Assembly: GCA_023853785.1 (NCBI GenBank)
Contig: JAJIRX010000555.1
Span: 248,001 to 312,000 of the forward strand
Length of the DNA: 64,000 bases
Reading direction: 5' to 3'
DNA from: Psilocybe azurescens
Taxonomy: Eukaryota > Basidiomycota > Agaricomycetes > Agaricales > Agrocybaceae
Positions 22,410-33,838 of the stretch are shown one piece after another. Numbering within the stretch: position 1 is the first letter of the stretch; each line of letters starts with the position of its first letter. The position numbers and the translations under genes were made by a program. Under the pieces are notes generated by a model, which was not told the DNA's origin, searched no databases, and worked only from the letters and a program-made list of their open reading frames with translations.

Positions 22410-23622
22410 ATGCCTCTCGGTCCTACGTCGTCTGCGATTAACATCAATGGGAACACAGTCTCAGACTCTGCATCTAGTATTCCGTGAGTTTTCCTGCATC
22501 GGCTGGGTGCAGTCAGAATCTCGGGGATCGACTCAAATGACCTTGATGCCTTTTTTTTTGTCCAGGCGCACACCGACAAATATCACGATACACCCTGTAG
22601 CATTATTCTCCATCCTTGATCACTATCTCCGCCGCACAGACTCTCAAGATCGGGTTATTGGAACTCTGCTAGGCACGCGGCACGACAATGAAGTTGAGGT
22701 TCGGTCATCATTCGCTGTGCTACATAGCGAGACAGACGAACAAGTGGCCGTTGACATGGATTATCACCGTACCATGTACGAACTTCACCACAAAGTAAAT
22801 CCCAAAGAGGTTATTGTAGGATGGTAAGTAATTGCGCCGTAACAATTGCAATCATATTTTGATAGTATCTCGTCTAGGTACTCTACGGGGTCAAACCTTA
22901 ACACCTACTCCGCTCTCATTCAAAATTTCTATTCTCAAGAAACTGGTCCCCATCAGGCAATCCACGTTGCAGTCAACACTGGTGTTGAAGAAGGTCAGGA
23001 AGCTGGAGTGAAAGCCTATATTAGGTGAGTTCCAAACCAATACTTCCGAGAGAATGCAATTGACATAGGTCCTGGACGATCAGTTCACCCGTGGGCGTGT
23101 TCCCCAAACCCGAGAATTGTGTATTCGTCCCTGTTCCCGTGGAACTACGTTTCCACGATGCAGAGAGAAGTGGCCGTAAGTCCAACATGATTTATGCCAA
23201 TTTGTCGTACAAATGCTGATCGTGCCTTTCAAGTCGACCTTCTCGCAAATACCGCGAACCTTTCAACATCAACATCATCCCAACCCATTGCCGACCTCGA
23301 GATCATTGAACGCGCAGTATTGTCTGTATCTGATATGCTCGATCGTGTTCTTGCCTACGTTCGTGCGGTTCTTGCCGGAGAAAAAAAAGGAGACCCTGCA
23401 ATTGGTCGATACCTCATGGATACACTGGGTGCAAGCACGGATGATTTGGAGAAAGGTGGATTCAACGCGAGCCTACAGGTAAGATCTTTCGCCTTGGCCA
23501 ATATCTTTCACCTCGTCTAACTATTTCCCTCGTAGGATACTTTGATGATCTCCTATCTTGCAAACCTCGTGCGGGCGCAAGCGGAAGTTTCTTCTCGTTT
23601 GGCTCTCACCGCTGCGTCATAG
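22410..23622 (+). CDS. EIF3F: Translation initiation factor eIF3 subunit f
   Basis: Six exons (22410-22483, 22566-22823, 22878-23024, 23084-23175, 23234-23478, 23536-23622) give exactly 300 residues. The protein is an MPN-domain subunit of eIF3, which recruits the 40S ribosome to mRNA. The MPN signature starts [35 protein letters not shown] and continues [18 protein letters not shown] and [20 protein letters not shown]. As in other eIF3f proteins, the JAMM metal ligands are incomplete: the usual H-x-H element is replaced, so no isopeptidase activity is expected. The C-terminal region ([20 protein letters not shown]) is the helix that packs in the eIF3 octamer. All introns are GT-AG and there is no frame break. 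It is convergent with UreF, whose stop lies 70 bp downstream. Confidence 0.95.
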
Positions 23623-23692
23623 AAGAACGCAGTTAGGATGCTTTTGTTGTACTTTTGTACTATCTCAGAATCGATAGGGAAAGTATCGCCAT

Positions 23693-24626
23693 CTAACTGT
23701 TGAAGATGCGAGAATGCTGCAGGTCATGTCGCCCAGTTAAAATCTCTCCTAGAGGCCATGTATTAGCGGGGCCCATTGATATCTCGTCAAAGTTACTGTC
23801 AAGCAGTCCTGTTCGAAGATTTCGACATTTTGTTGCTTCAGCCGCGACCAGGGGTCGAACGACGTGCAATAATATTTGTTGTGCACCATATGGCCCAAGA
23901 TCGTTCAAGCGAACAGAAGCTGATAGCAAACTTCTAGCATGAAGGAAGAGATGAAGATACTGGGAACGTTCTGCGTTTTGCCTTGTCAGCTCAGCGTGTT
24001 TCCCATGGTCTAATGGTATGTCCACGTACCCAGAGTGAGGTTGAGAGCTGCTGTCAACGCACCCCAGCATACTGGAAGATGTCCAGACACCTCTTCCCTT
24101 CTTACTCTTAGTTTAAACTTGTTGAAGAGCGTCCGCATTCGAGACTCGTGATCTTGTGATTTTACATCCGAAGATGCGGACAGTGAGGGAGGCCGCGAGA
24201 ACCCTTTTAAATACAGTGTGAGTAAGGATACGCCTTGAGACATGGATGCCCGTCTTGCGACATGGTTTAGTGTTGTTGCCTGATATAGCTCGTCGAGATC
24301 TGTGAGAGTCTTAAGGGTACCATCGAGCATCCCGTCCCCCTTGCTACTCCCTGATTCCCGTCCCCATCCTGGTCCGAGGCATATTCCACCACTGCCCGGT
24401 GTGCGTCGGAAACGAACGGAAGTGCTGTTCTTGCATAGGAAGCTAGCGAATCTTGCACAAAGTCGATGGTGCCACCATCCGCTGAACCTGCAGACGACGC
24501 AAACCCGTGCTTGACGTAGGACTCTAAGCCGGACGAAGCCACGAATGAGCCTGTTGGAAGGTTGCTATCGGATAGGAGTAGAAGAAGGTAAGTTTCAGTG
24601 AGGTCATCATTGTCGTTGTTGTGCAT
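23693..24626 (-). CDS. ureF: Urease accessory protein UreF; one apparent frameshift
   Basis: UreF works with UreD and UreG to load nickel into urease in the cytosol. The start at 24626 follows a short leader. The first block LLLLLSDSNLPTGSFVASSG is the family hallmark, followed by LYQATTLNHVARRASMSQGV, TLYLKGF and HLPVCWGAL. After an intron at 24029-23971 comes LFLHARSLLSASVRLNDLGP and the C-terminus ends ARHDLQHSRIFNS-like (GRHDLQHSRIFNS), as in fungal relatives. Length is about 290. Between EYASDQDGDGNQG and MLDGTLKTLTDLDELY the frame slips: the G3 run (24349-24351, C on the plus strand) needs one more base. Using the GTAGCA there as a donor would shift the frame and delete conserved sequence, so an indel is preferred. 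Start choice of 24626 over the upstream in-frame Met is by similarity of the N-terminus to relatives. Confidence 0.87.
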
Positions 24627-24876
24627 GGTGGTGAGTGAGATGTGCGATGATTCTGAGCGTCGTTGACCTCTTTCAATCACTCGCGCAGATAAGATGAGAT
24701 GTGTCGGTAATATGTAACCGGTCACGTGAAAGGGATTGGAGGAATTCCGAAGGATGAGTCTCTGACGTATAATCTTTCTTCCATTCTACTTGCGGCGGCG
24801 TTAGAGAACTGAGCCAGCACACACTTTCAGCACTGCAGAATAATTTGCATATCTGTAAAATAATATCCAATCACTA

Positions 24877-26875
24877 ATGAGGGCAATACGCAGGGTTCCA
24901 GTATCACCTCTTCCTCTAACTCATAGGATATCCAATGTATCATTCAATCAACGAGCTGCTCTTTCATCTGCTACTTCTTCATCTACCCGGAGCCCACTTG
25001 CAAAGCCCCGAGGAACAGCAATGAACTCTTCCCTAGCAGTTGAACCTGGCCGCCTCCCTAATCTGGCAGAACAGGAATTCTTCGCCAATCGTTCAACAAA
25101 TCCTACTCCCTCTAATCATACCCCTAATCAGGATCCTTTTCGAGGTATTAGCTTGATATTTTCACCTGCGAAATAGTATTTAACTTCAATGGCTTCAGAA
25201 TATCTGACACCGTTACGTCAATACCAAAAATTGATCGACTCTGGGGCTTTACGAGGAGACGACCACCAAACCCGCATCATCCAGAAACTACAGGATTTAC
25301 ACGACAAGCTTATTCACTACTTTCCACCACAGATACCTGAAGAATCTAATTCCAATTCATTGGTGAGCATTCCGTTTTATCGAATCTTGGAAGAGAGGTT
25401 CATATCCATCTTCAGCTATCTCGGCTGTTCAGTCGTGAATTACCGTTGCCTACGTCTCCCCCAGAATCGGCCCCAAAAGGACTATACCTTTATGGCGACG
25501 TCGGAACGGGGAAGACGATGCTCATGGACCTATTCTACCAGACCCTTCCGCCATCTTTGAAGCGTAAACGTCGGGTTCATTTCCATGCCTTCATGATTGA
25601 CATCCATAAACGTCTACATGCCGCCAAAATCGCTATGGGCTTCCAAGGTGGTGACCCAATAGCGCCTGTGGCGCGCGATCTTGCCAGAGAAGCCTCAGTT
25701 CTCTGCTTTGATGAATTCCAGGTGACCGACATTGCCGATGCCATGATTTTGCGCCGACTCCTGGAGTCCTTGGTTAACTATGGTGTAATATGTGTGATGA
25801 CTTCAAAGTGAGCCAACACAACATCCTTATAGGCCGTCTTTGACATAACACGTATACCAGTCGGCATCCCGACGACCTTTATAAGAATGGAATTCAACGA
25901 TCAAGTTTCATACCAGCAATAGAACTGATAAAGGCCCACTTTGAAGTGACTGATCTTGACTCTGGAACAGGTACGGGAGACGTGCCACCCATTTTTCACA
26001 ATTCTGAAATATCCCATTCAGATTATCGTCGAGTACCCCGCGCCTTGTCACATGTGTACTATTCACCAATCACGCCTGAGAACAATTGCGAAATCGAAAA
26101 ATTTTCAAGTCCTTGACTTCCGAAAATCCCGATGATCCTCCAATACGCAACAGGAAGTTAAAGACCTGGGGACGAACGATTGTCGTTCCAGAAAGTTCGA
26201 GCAGTGTGGCGAAATTCAATTTCACCGATCTATGCGGCCAGCCTTTAAGTGCTGCAGACTACATTGAGGTCACCAAGAACTTTGGAACATTGTTCGTGAC
26301 GAATATCCCGAAGATGGGAATGCATCAGAAAGATTTGGTGCGTCATTTTCACATCGTCAAATACTCGTTAATTATGCATGTGATGCTTATTGGGACCGAT
26401 CTTTATAGGCGAGAAGATTTATTACTTTCATTGACGGTATGTATTACACCTGTCGCTCTTTTATAACTCAATTTATATCTTTTCACACAGCTTGCTATGA
26501 AAGCAAAGTACGTCAGAACGTTCTCACTATCCAGTTACAGCACTTATGTAGGCTTTTAGACTAAGTTATTTGTGACCTCGGAAGTTCCTGTCTTCCAGGT
26601 GTTCTCTGATGACCCCTCTGAGGAAACAAAACAAATCCATATCTCGGATCATATGCGCAGTGTTATGGACGATCTTGTCAGTCATTTTGCATTTTTTTTT
26701 GTCTTGATGTGAAAGTCAATTGGTATGCTACTCGATCCAGGGCTTGAATCACACCACCGTTGGAGGGAGTTCGATGTTTACAGGCGAAGAGGAGGTTTTC
26801 GCATTTGCACGCGCCTGTTCGCGGTTGGTACAGATGGGAAGTAAGGAGTGGGCGGAGACAGCTGGACAGATATGA
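24877..26875 (+). CDS. AFG1: AFG1-like mitochondrial ATPase
   Basis: AFG1/LACE1 is a mitochondrial AAA+-related ATPase that promotes turnover of misfolded respiratory-chain subunits. The N-terminus is basic and serine-rich ([14 protein letters not shown]...), a typical presequence. Then come [15 protein letters not shown], the Walker A loop [34 protein letters not shown] and Walker [21 protein letters not shown], followed by the sensor-like [20 protein letters not shown]. The C-terminal half has [18 protein letters not shown] and [15 protein letters not shown]. About nine exons make some 510 residues, with short introns; the final exon ends AETAGQI at 26875. All joins kept the frame, including the SNRHP join across 25807-25860. 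Its 5' end faces UreF across a 250 bp shared promoter. Confidence 0.94.
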
Positions 26876-27338
26876 TTTTTAGGGTCCTTAGAATCATCTA
26901 TCGGGTTTCTATCCGATTTGAATTTAAAGGTGTTGTATCAGTCCATCCCTGTTGCACCAGGGACGGGCCTATATAGTTTTATATCTACAGTGGATTTATT
27001 TTCTGTCATGCTTTTTTAAGCATTTGTATTGTCATTGTGGTTCTTCTAATCGTAATAGAAAACAAGCTGTAAAACCATCCTACATTGTTGATTTTTTTGT
27101 TCAATATATCATAACATTGAGCTATATACACTAGTACCAGAGAGCTTCAATCTTACCATGGGTTTCTTATGACTCTTACACAACTTTCTAGTGAGCCAGT
27201 TGGGCGCATTTGATGCTTCAGAACAGAACGAGGTTGTAACTTAGCTTTGATCATAAAAGTAGTATTCCTAGCCAGTCGTTACATACATACAAACATTTGA
27301 TTAGTTTGATTACATATAGTCCCTCTCCGCCGTGCAGG
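26876..27338. other. Intergenic between convergent AFG1 and hydrophobin genes
   Basis: AT-rich 3' flanks of the two genes; no gene or repeat was recognised. Confidence 0.5.
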
Positions 27339-27789
27339 TCATAGGTTGATGGGGTGCAGCCAAGAGCTATGAGGCCATCTGCTCAAAAGTGTTTTAGCGA
27401 TATTCAATATGCTTTTCAGTGAATAAGATGTAAATAGCATACGGAAAGAGTTGTTCTCGCAGCAGACGGGTTGAGCGGTGCTGAAAAAAGGTCAATCAGC
27501 TCAGAGTTTAGAACAGTTACAAACAATACAGGCATACCATGAGTTCGGAACCAATGCCAATGACGCTGATGGGGGAGCAGTTAAGGCCGACTGCAGCAGT
27601 GACATCCTGCACGACAATGCCCAAGAGTGCGATGATCGAAGATGCGGCAGCGCTATTGGCGCTGGTGACACTGTTGCAACACTGGAGACCTCCAGTGTTA
27701 CATTGGCTAGCTGGCTCGTTACGGCGGGTTGGGGTGGCGGCCGCAAGGGTGGCGAGAGCAAGAGAAAACACAGAGAGTTTGAGTTGCAT
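27339..27789 (-). CDS. Class I hydrophobin; two apparent frameshifts
   Basis: Hydrophobins are small secreted surfactants that coat aerial hyphae and fruit bodies. The start at 27789 opens a signal peptide ([20 protein letters not shown]). The eight-cysteine pattern is recognisable: [10 protein letters not shown] (Cys1-3), [12 protein letters not shown] (Cys4), then NSCTAQPVCC (Cys5-7) and LGCTPINL (Cys8), with introns before and after the VCCENNSF exon. Two slips are needed: near 27544-27549, one surplus base before the Asn-Ser-Cys segment, and at 27351-27354, a G4 run on the plus strand that needs five bases to give the family ending CTPINL and stop. As written, the frame would run past the normal terminus. 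Both slips sit at points where the hydrophobin consensus leaves little doubt. A CATAAAAG element lies upstream. Confidence 0.85.
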
Positions 27790-27855
27790 GATAATAGAGA
27801 AACTTGACCGAATGTTGAGAGTTGTTCGAGTGAAGAAACTGGATGCAAACCTAGG

Positions 27856-27863
27856 CTTTTATG
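27856..27863 (-). promoter_or_regulatory. TATA-like element of the hydrophobin gene
   Basis: On the minus strand this reads CATAAAAG, about 67 nt upstream of the hydrophobin ATG at 27789, as expected for a strongly expressed small secreted protein gene. Confidence 0.45.
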
Positions 27864-29489
27864 TTTTTCTAGATGCCCCTTGATGCAAAGACATCATATG
27901 TCGTCTCAAACCTGAGCAAAGACAGCAACAACATTTTCAAAAAATACAATCGAAGCCATCACAGGAAGTTGTGTCAAAGTGGAGTTTTGCAAGTTCCTGT
28001 GGAACATGAATATCAGCATTCCAACAGTTCTGAGCGGTGAAAGTGATGTCCGAAAGGATAAACTTGGTCGGACGAAAGGACCTTTCCAGACAAACAGGCG
28101 CGTAGGGTATCAAATCAATGACGTCGTTCAAGAACGGAATATAAGTATAGAGAAACTATATGGGTCTCCGACACGAGGTGATCTCTGTGATGATAGAATC
28201 GCCTCGTTGGATCGAACTTCAGCCCGACCAGGCATCGAGCAACGCGGACATGCGACACGCCTTTGATAAGTTACTCACGCGGTGTCAATCATTATTCTTT
28301 TCTGCCGTTCGCACCTTGTGACATTTTATCACAGAACGCCTGTTTTAAACTTGGGAAAGCAAGGCCTGAACTTGCTTATTTATGTTCTCATGGCGTATTA
28401 TGTATAACGAATGAAGCGGTACCGCGATCTAGATGGCGAATAAGTCGAGTTAGATTGAGTTGTCGGGTATCCCAGGCCTTCAGGCATCGCCTAATATCGT
28501 ATAATACAAATACGGAGTAAAAATCCCGACTCCAAAAGCCGTCGCAATTATCTAAAATGAAAAGACACGATCAGGGAGGTTTTTAATTAAATAAGGAAAC
28601 GAACGCACTGGGTTTATAGGCAGCGAAGCTCAATCCGAACCTCGACCAAACGTTGCAAGAGCCACAACGACTGCCAGGACTAGAGAGCAAGGCATATATA
28701 ATTTCTTGTCGTCCGCATGATTGCCTGAGGGTAGAAGTGCGGAAACGGAGCAAAGGGGGAAATATACACCAAGATTCGAGGAAGGTTTGAGAGTTTAGGC
28801 GAGGTTGACTGTCAACTGCACTCTTTGTGAGGTCATCGACTCATCTCCAGCCCCACTTCACGTAACATCACAAGATATTCTTTATAGAACAAAGCCCTTG
28901 ATAAATCGTCAAGCCGCAGCATCAGCGTATCTGAACAGGTGCTCCAGCGTTATGATGAAGAACGGAGCCGGTTATGGGCATATAAGTTCAAAATGTTCGA
29001 GAGAGCAAGGTGTATGGTATGATGGAAGCAAGATGGAGTTTCACAAGAGTTTCGCACAACCGCATGCGCCGTCGGACGGCGGACGCAGATGTTGGCCATA
29101 GAACGGTCAAGGTCCAAGGTCAAGGCATCAATTTCAATTTGATTTCTAGCAAGCAAGCATTGCGTCACATAGCTCACACAGTCAGTCACGGTAACAGTGC
29201 TCCTTTAACTACTTTTCTTGTCATTCGTATCTTCCCTTCAGTTCATCCACCTTGCCGCTCTATTGCCCTTTCACAGGCACATTTGGTGTTCTCCTACCTA
29301 TCATTTCAATCAAGCACTGTAAGGATCAGGCTCCTGCATCACAGTGATTCCCGATATAACTGCAGTTTTTCGACAACCACATTTCTGTGTGCTAGAATAA
29401 AAACAAAACGCATGTGGCAATGCGAATATGTCACATCTAGGCATTGTCATGACATTAATATCTCGAGTCTGGTGCTTTTCGGACTCACA
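27864..29489. other. Gene-free stretch left of the repeat island
   Basis: About 1.6 kb upstream of the hydrophobin gene. Several open frames of 60-100 codons exist on both strands but none carries a recognisable motif or is extended by plausible splicing. It may hold regulatory sequence for the hydrophobin gene or decayed mobile DNA. Confidence 0.45.
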
Positions 29490-32000
29490 AGCTTTATGAC
29501 CCGCCGCTACGCTGTCGGGGATTCGCCGCTCACCCCCCCTGTGCTTCACGGCAGGGTCAACAGCTTATGGGGCTGCGCCCCAGACCTTCGCTTGTCGGGC
29601 GCCCTGCGCCTCCTCATTGAAAAATAAATAATACCAATTACAATTATTATATTTTGGGGGGAATGAGCTTCGCTCATCCCCCCCTTTTTTACTGACACTC
29701 CATGTCTCATGAAAATAATAATAATAGCAGTCACTCTTGGGGGATGAGCTGCGCTCATCCCCCTTGCTTCACACCCCTAATATAATGTGTTGGAGGGGAT
29801 GAGCTGCGCTCACCCCTCCCCTACTTCACAGCCTGCCCTACAGCTTGTTGGGGTTGCACTCTTGCATCCCACAATGGAGGCACACAGCATCTTCATAGTC
29901 AGATTATATACACTCAGTCAATAACAGTGAACAAATACACAAATATTTATACACAGCACTCTATATTCTGTGTCCATTAAATTTCTTTTGCTTCAACAAT
30001 CTCAAACTAAAATTTTAAACCATATTAAACCCATTCCAACTAATTCACAGTACCTTTGTCACCATGTCTGTTTTAATATTCACACCCATATCCACTCCCA
30101 ATCAATCATTATTCTACTTTATATTTTATACAATACTGCACTACTCATTTACTATCTATCACTCACCTCATAGGCACAGCACTATAGATGCCATGCTATT
30201 TTAAATTTCATAGCTTACACTCTTTCTCTTCACAACCAAAATATCTGTCTCTACACCCCACTACTTAAATTCTACAAAATTTAATCACATCAATCTACAC
30301 CCTATAGTACATTACAATCTAAAATCAATTTTCATAACATATCACAGAGCATTCACCCCACTCACCACTTCTGCTTCATCCTCAGGCCTACATCTTATCA
30401 CTACTCCATCTCTCTATCTCACTATAGACATTTGTAGCACCTCCATACTCACATTTTTTTACTGACTGTCAATAATAGTGAACATTTCTGTCTCTATCTA
30501 ACAATCTCACAAATCTCCAACCAAAATTTAAAACCATATTACACCCACTCCAACTAATCCACCACAACTTCACCCCTGTACTCAGAATCTACATCCCTGC
30601 CTATCCCCACTCCCAATTATTTGCCAATTATTGCCTCTATTACTTATAATACTTGACTGCCCTTTCATTACCCACCAATATCTTGATATGCACAGCACCT
30701 GCGGCGCTGTGCCATTTTAAATTTTATAACTTACACTTTTTTCTTCAAAATCCAAATAGCTGTTCTCAGCCCCCACCACTTTGGTCCTGTAAATGAATTA
30801 ATCACATCAATCTATATCCTATAGTACATTACAATTCAAATATCAATTCCCACTCCTAATAGTTAACACTCTCTTTAATTATACCCACTACATGGGCAAA
30901 GCATACTCCAGCTTTATTCTCAAACATTAAATTTACTACCTATACAGCACTGTATATCACCTATTTTCAATTACAAAGGCACATCTCAGTGCTATCTTTC
31001 TATCCAAATCTTTATTTAAATAGCACCCACACATCCACAAATCCCCTGCTGCTATGTGTCAGTCATGATGCTAAATGGCACAGTGCATCTGGGATTTGCT
31101 AAGGGTGCTCTACACCTCCATACCAAAAATAATATCAATATTCCATCACTTCACCCTTTCTATGTCTAATGAAAAACATTTGGGTATGTCTCTACAAAAG
31201 CATGCCACCTTTAGCGCTATGTCCATGCTACTATACATTTCCACAATATATCCCCAGCCCACTCTTGAACAATTATTGTGTAGATTACTTGTAATAACAT
31301 TCTTTTGCATAGAGAACTGGAATATTCTACTATGCACAGCACCTGCAGCACTGTATCATTTTAAAATTTACAGATTACACTCCTCACAATTAAAATTTAA
31401 AATAGCTGTCCCCTGACCTTTCCCATTGTAAAATTGTGTCCCAGTGCTATCTTTCTGTCTACACCTTTATTTAAACAGTTCCAACTATAATTCATTTCAT
31501 ACTAACTTTTCCACTGTCCACAATGCCCTCTGTTTTGATATTTATTTAGTTGTATTTATTTCAGCCTTTAACTCTTTTATCCAATACATAGTCTCCATTA
31601 CAAAGGTGTCAACCAACCACAATATCTGCAGACAGAAATGTCCCATTCAAATAGTCTTTGACACAGATTTATTGATCCACTTGCTCATAGTGCACTGTGC
31701 ACTGTGCATGCAAGAGTGTGCATATTTTTTGTTTTCAGAGCCACCCAAAGCAGCTTCAATACAGCTGGGTATGGCTAATAGACACATTGAGGGTTCATTA
31801 TTTAAGCACAGAATGTTTTCCAGGCTTTGTGGCACTTATTTTGTTGTTTGCCATCAGCCACTGGTTGTTTATTTCAAAAGGCATCGCAGCGCGGGCCCCA
31901 AAACACAATGGCGTGCTTAATAATGCTTGGTCATGCTTAAGTAACTTGCTCCTTCCTTTTTGAAAATTCTTAGTCATCGAGCTCTCTTATATTATAGACG
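29490..32000. repeat. Repeat unit A (2.5 kb) of a tandem non-coding element
   Basis: The unit opens with agctttatgacccgccgcta and a GC-rich block of about 110 bp (cttcacggcagggtcaacag), then three hairpin-forming motifs, then about 2 kb of AT-rich sequence that is very poor in G on the plus strand, and closes with tctcttatattataga at about 31984. The same order of blocks recurs in unit B. Within the unit a segment beginning cacagcac and continuing into a TTTTAAA-containing stretch recurs at 30175, 30691 and 31335, showing internal duplication. No open frame above about 160 codons and no protein domain was found. The class is unknown; a non-autonomous mobile element or satellite-like duplication is inferred. 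Confidence 0.8.
29656..29821. repeat. Hairpin cluster in unit A
   Basis: Three near-palindromes with the core GATGAGC-TGC-GCTCATC flanked by runs of G and C occur at about 29656-29684, 29739-29763 and 29793-29821. Each could fold into a GC stem of 11-13 pairs with a three-base loop, in otherwise AT-rich surroundings. Confidence 0.8.
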
Positions 32001-33838
32001 AGCTTTATGACCCGCCGCTACGTCGGGGGATTCGCTGCTCACCCCCTGTGCTTCACGGCAGGGTCAACAGCTTCATGGGGCTGCGCCCCCACCTCGCTGT
32101 CGGCGCCTTGCGCCTCCTCATTGAAAAGTAAATAATATTGGTTATCTATGTATATAACACATTGGGGGAGATGAGCTGTGCTCATCCCCCTCCCTTATTT
32201 GTCAGTGATTTGCACCATCTTATTGAAAAATAAATAATATTGTTTATTCATATAATTCATTGGGGAGATGAGCTGCGCTCATCTCCCCCTGTTTGTCAGT
32301 GTTTTGCACTCCCTCATTTAAAAAATAAATAATATTCATCACTCATATAACACATCAGAGGATCTGAGATCCACTCATCTCTCTCTCCTCTGCTTCACAG
32401 CCAGCCTAACAGCTTGCTGGAACTATAGCTCTATAGTCCAATTCATAATCAATAACAGTTCACAAATATACAAACATTTTATACACATCATCTACAGCAC
32501 CATCCACATTTAAATATTTCATTGTTTTGCAAATATTCAACAAAAATCAACTAATATTTGGAACTATATCACACTTGCTGCAATCATTTCATGGTATCTT
32601 CTCCACCATGCTCTTTTAAATTTACACCTCTGCCCATTCCACTGCCAAACATTCATCAATCATTGCCTCTGCTACTCTATATCTTATACAATACTCCACC
32701 ACCCATTGACTATCCAGCAATAACCTGATATGCACAGCACCTGCAGCACTGTGCTATTTTAAATTTCATAGCTTACATTATCTATGTTATCAATACTATT
32801 TAAACAATGGTTCCAACATTCAACTCATTCTTGCTACCAACTGCAGTTCATACCTATTGATCCACTCCCACCTCCACCACTCCACCACCCCACCCACTCT
32901 CAAGGATTCATCAATCATTGTCTCTGATACCCTATATTTTATACATTACTTGACTATTTTTTGACTATCCAACAATGTTTTGATATCCACAGCATCTGCA
33001 ACACTGCTATTTTAAAATCCATAGCTTACACTTTTTCTCTTCATAATCAAAATAGCTGCCCCTGAATCCCACTACATTCATGCTGCAAATTAGTCACATC
33101 AATCTACAGCTTATAGCAGAATAACATTTAAAAGTCAATTCTTACACCCAATAGTTAACAGTGTATTTATTTTTACATGAGTAAAGCATATTGGAGCTTC
33201 TTTCTCAAAAACATAGTTTTATCACCTGTACAGCACTGGATACCATCTATTTTCAATTGCAAAATTGTATCCCAGTGTTATCTTCCTATCTACACCTTTA
33301 TTTTATTTAAATAGTTCCAACCATACTTCATTCCATACCAACATGTTCACTGTCCACAATACCTCCTGTTTTAATATTTATTCAGTGGTATTTATTTCAG
33401 CCTTTCTACTCATTTATAAAATACATAGTCTCCATTAAAAGGTGTCAAACAACCACAATATCTACAGACAGAAATATCCCATTCAAATAGTCTTTAACAC
33501 AGATTTATTGACCCACTTGCTCTTGGTGCACTGTGCATGCAAGAGTGTACATATTTATTTGTTCCCAAAGCCACTCAAAGCTGTGTCAATACAGCTGATA
33601 TAGCTAATAGAAGATATACTGAGGGTGTATTATTTAGGCACAGAATGTTTCTTTAGGCTGTGTGGCACCAAATTCATTGTTTGCCATCACCCACTGGTTG
33701 TTTATTTCAAAAGGGTCCGTTGCGGGCCCCAAAACACAGCTGTGTGCTTTGTCATGATTAAGTAATTTGAAATTTCCTTTTCTGAAATCCTTAGTCATTG
33801 TACTTCCTTTTTAGAAAAACCTTCTCTTATATTATAGA
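32001..33838. repeat. Repeat unit B (1.8 kb), diverged tandem copy of unit A
   Basis: It begins with the same agctttatgacccgccgcta block directly after the end of unit A and ends with the same tctcttatattatag motif at about 33823-33837. Matching segments appear in the same order, with many substitutions and a net loss of about 670 bp. The cacagcac... subrepeat recurs at 32733 and 32988. The final 400 bp (from gtctccatta near 33430) closely match the end of unit A, including a gggccccaaaacaca block. No coding sequence was found. Confidence 0.8.
32164..32289. repeat. Hairpin cluster in unit B
   Basis: Two clear copies of the GATGAGC-TG(T/C)-GCTCATC palindrome sit at about 32164-32190 and 32262-32289, about 98 bp apart within a tandem repeat that includes the segment attgaaaaataaataatatt. 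A third, degenerate copy follows near 32356-32385. Confidence 0.75.

Noticed and set aside
29010..29627. Open frame of 205 codons running into the repeat head
   Set aside because: It crosses the repeat boundary, has no domain or coding-like composition, and is not extended by splicing.
29490..33838. Units A and B as the two LTRs of a retrotransposon
   Set aside because: The units touch directly with no internal region, show no TG...CA ends, and no primer-binding site, reverse transcriptase or integrase was seen.
29490..33838. RIP-type mutation of the repeat
   Set aside because: RIP changes C to T on both strands, but here C is abundant on one strand while G is depleted, which is a strand skew instead.
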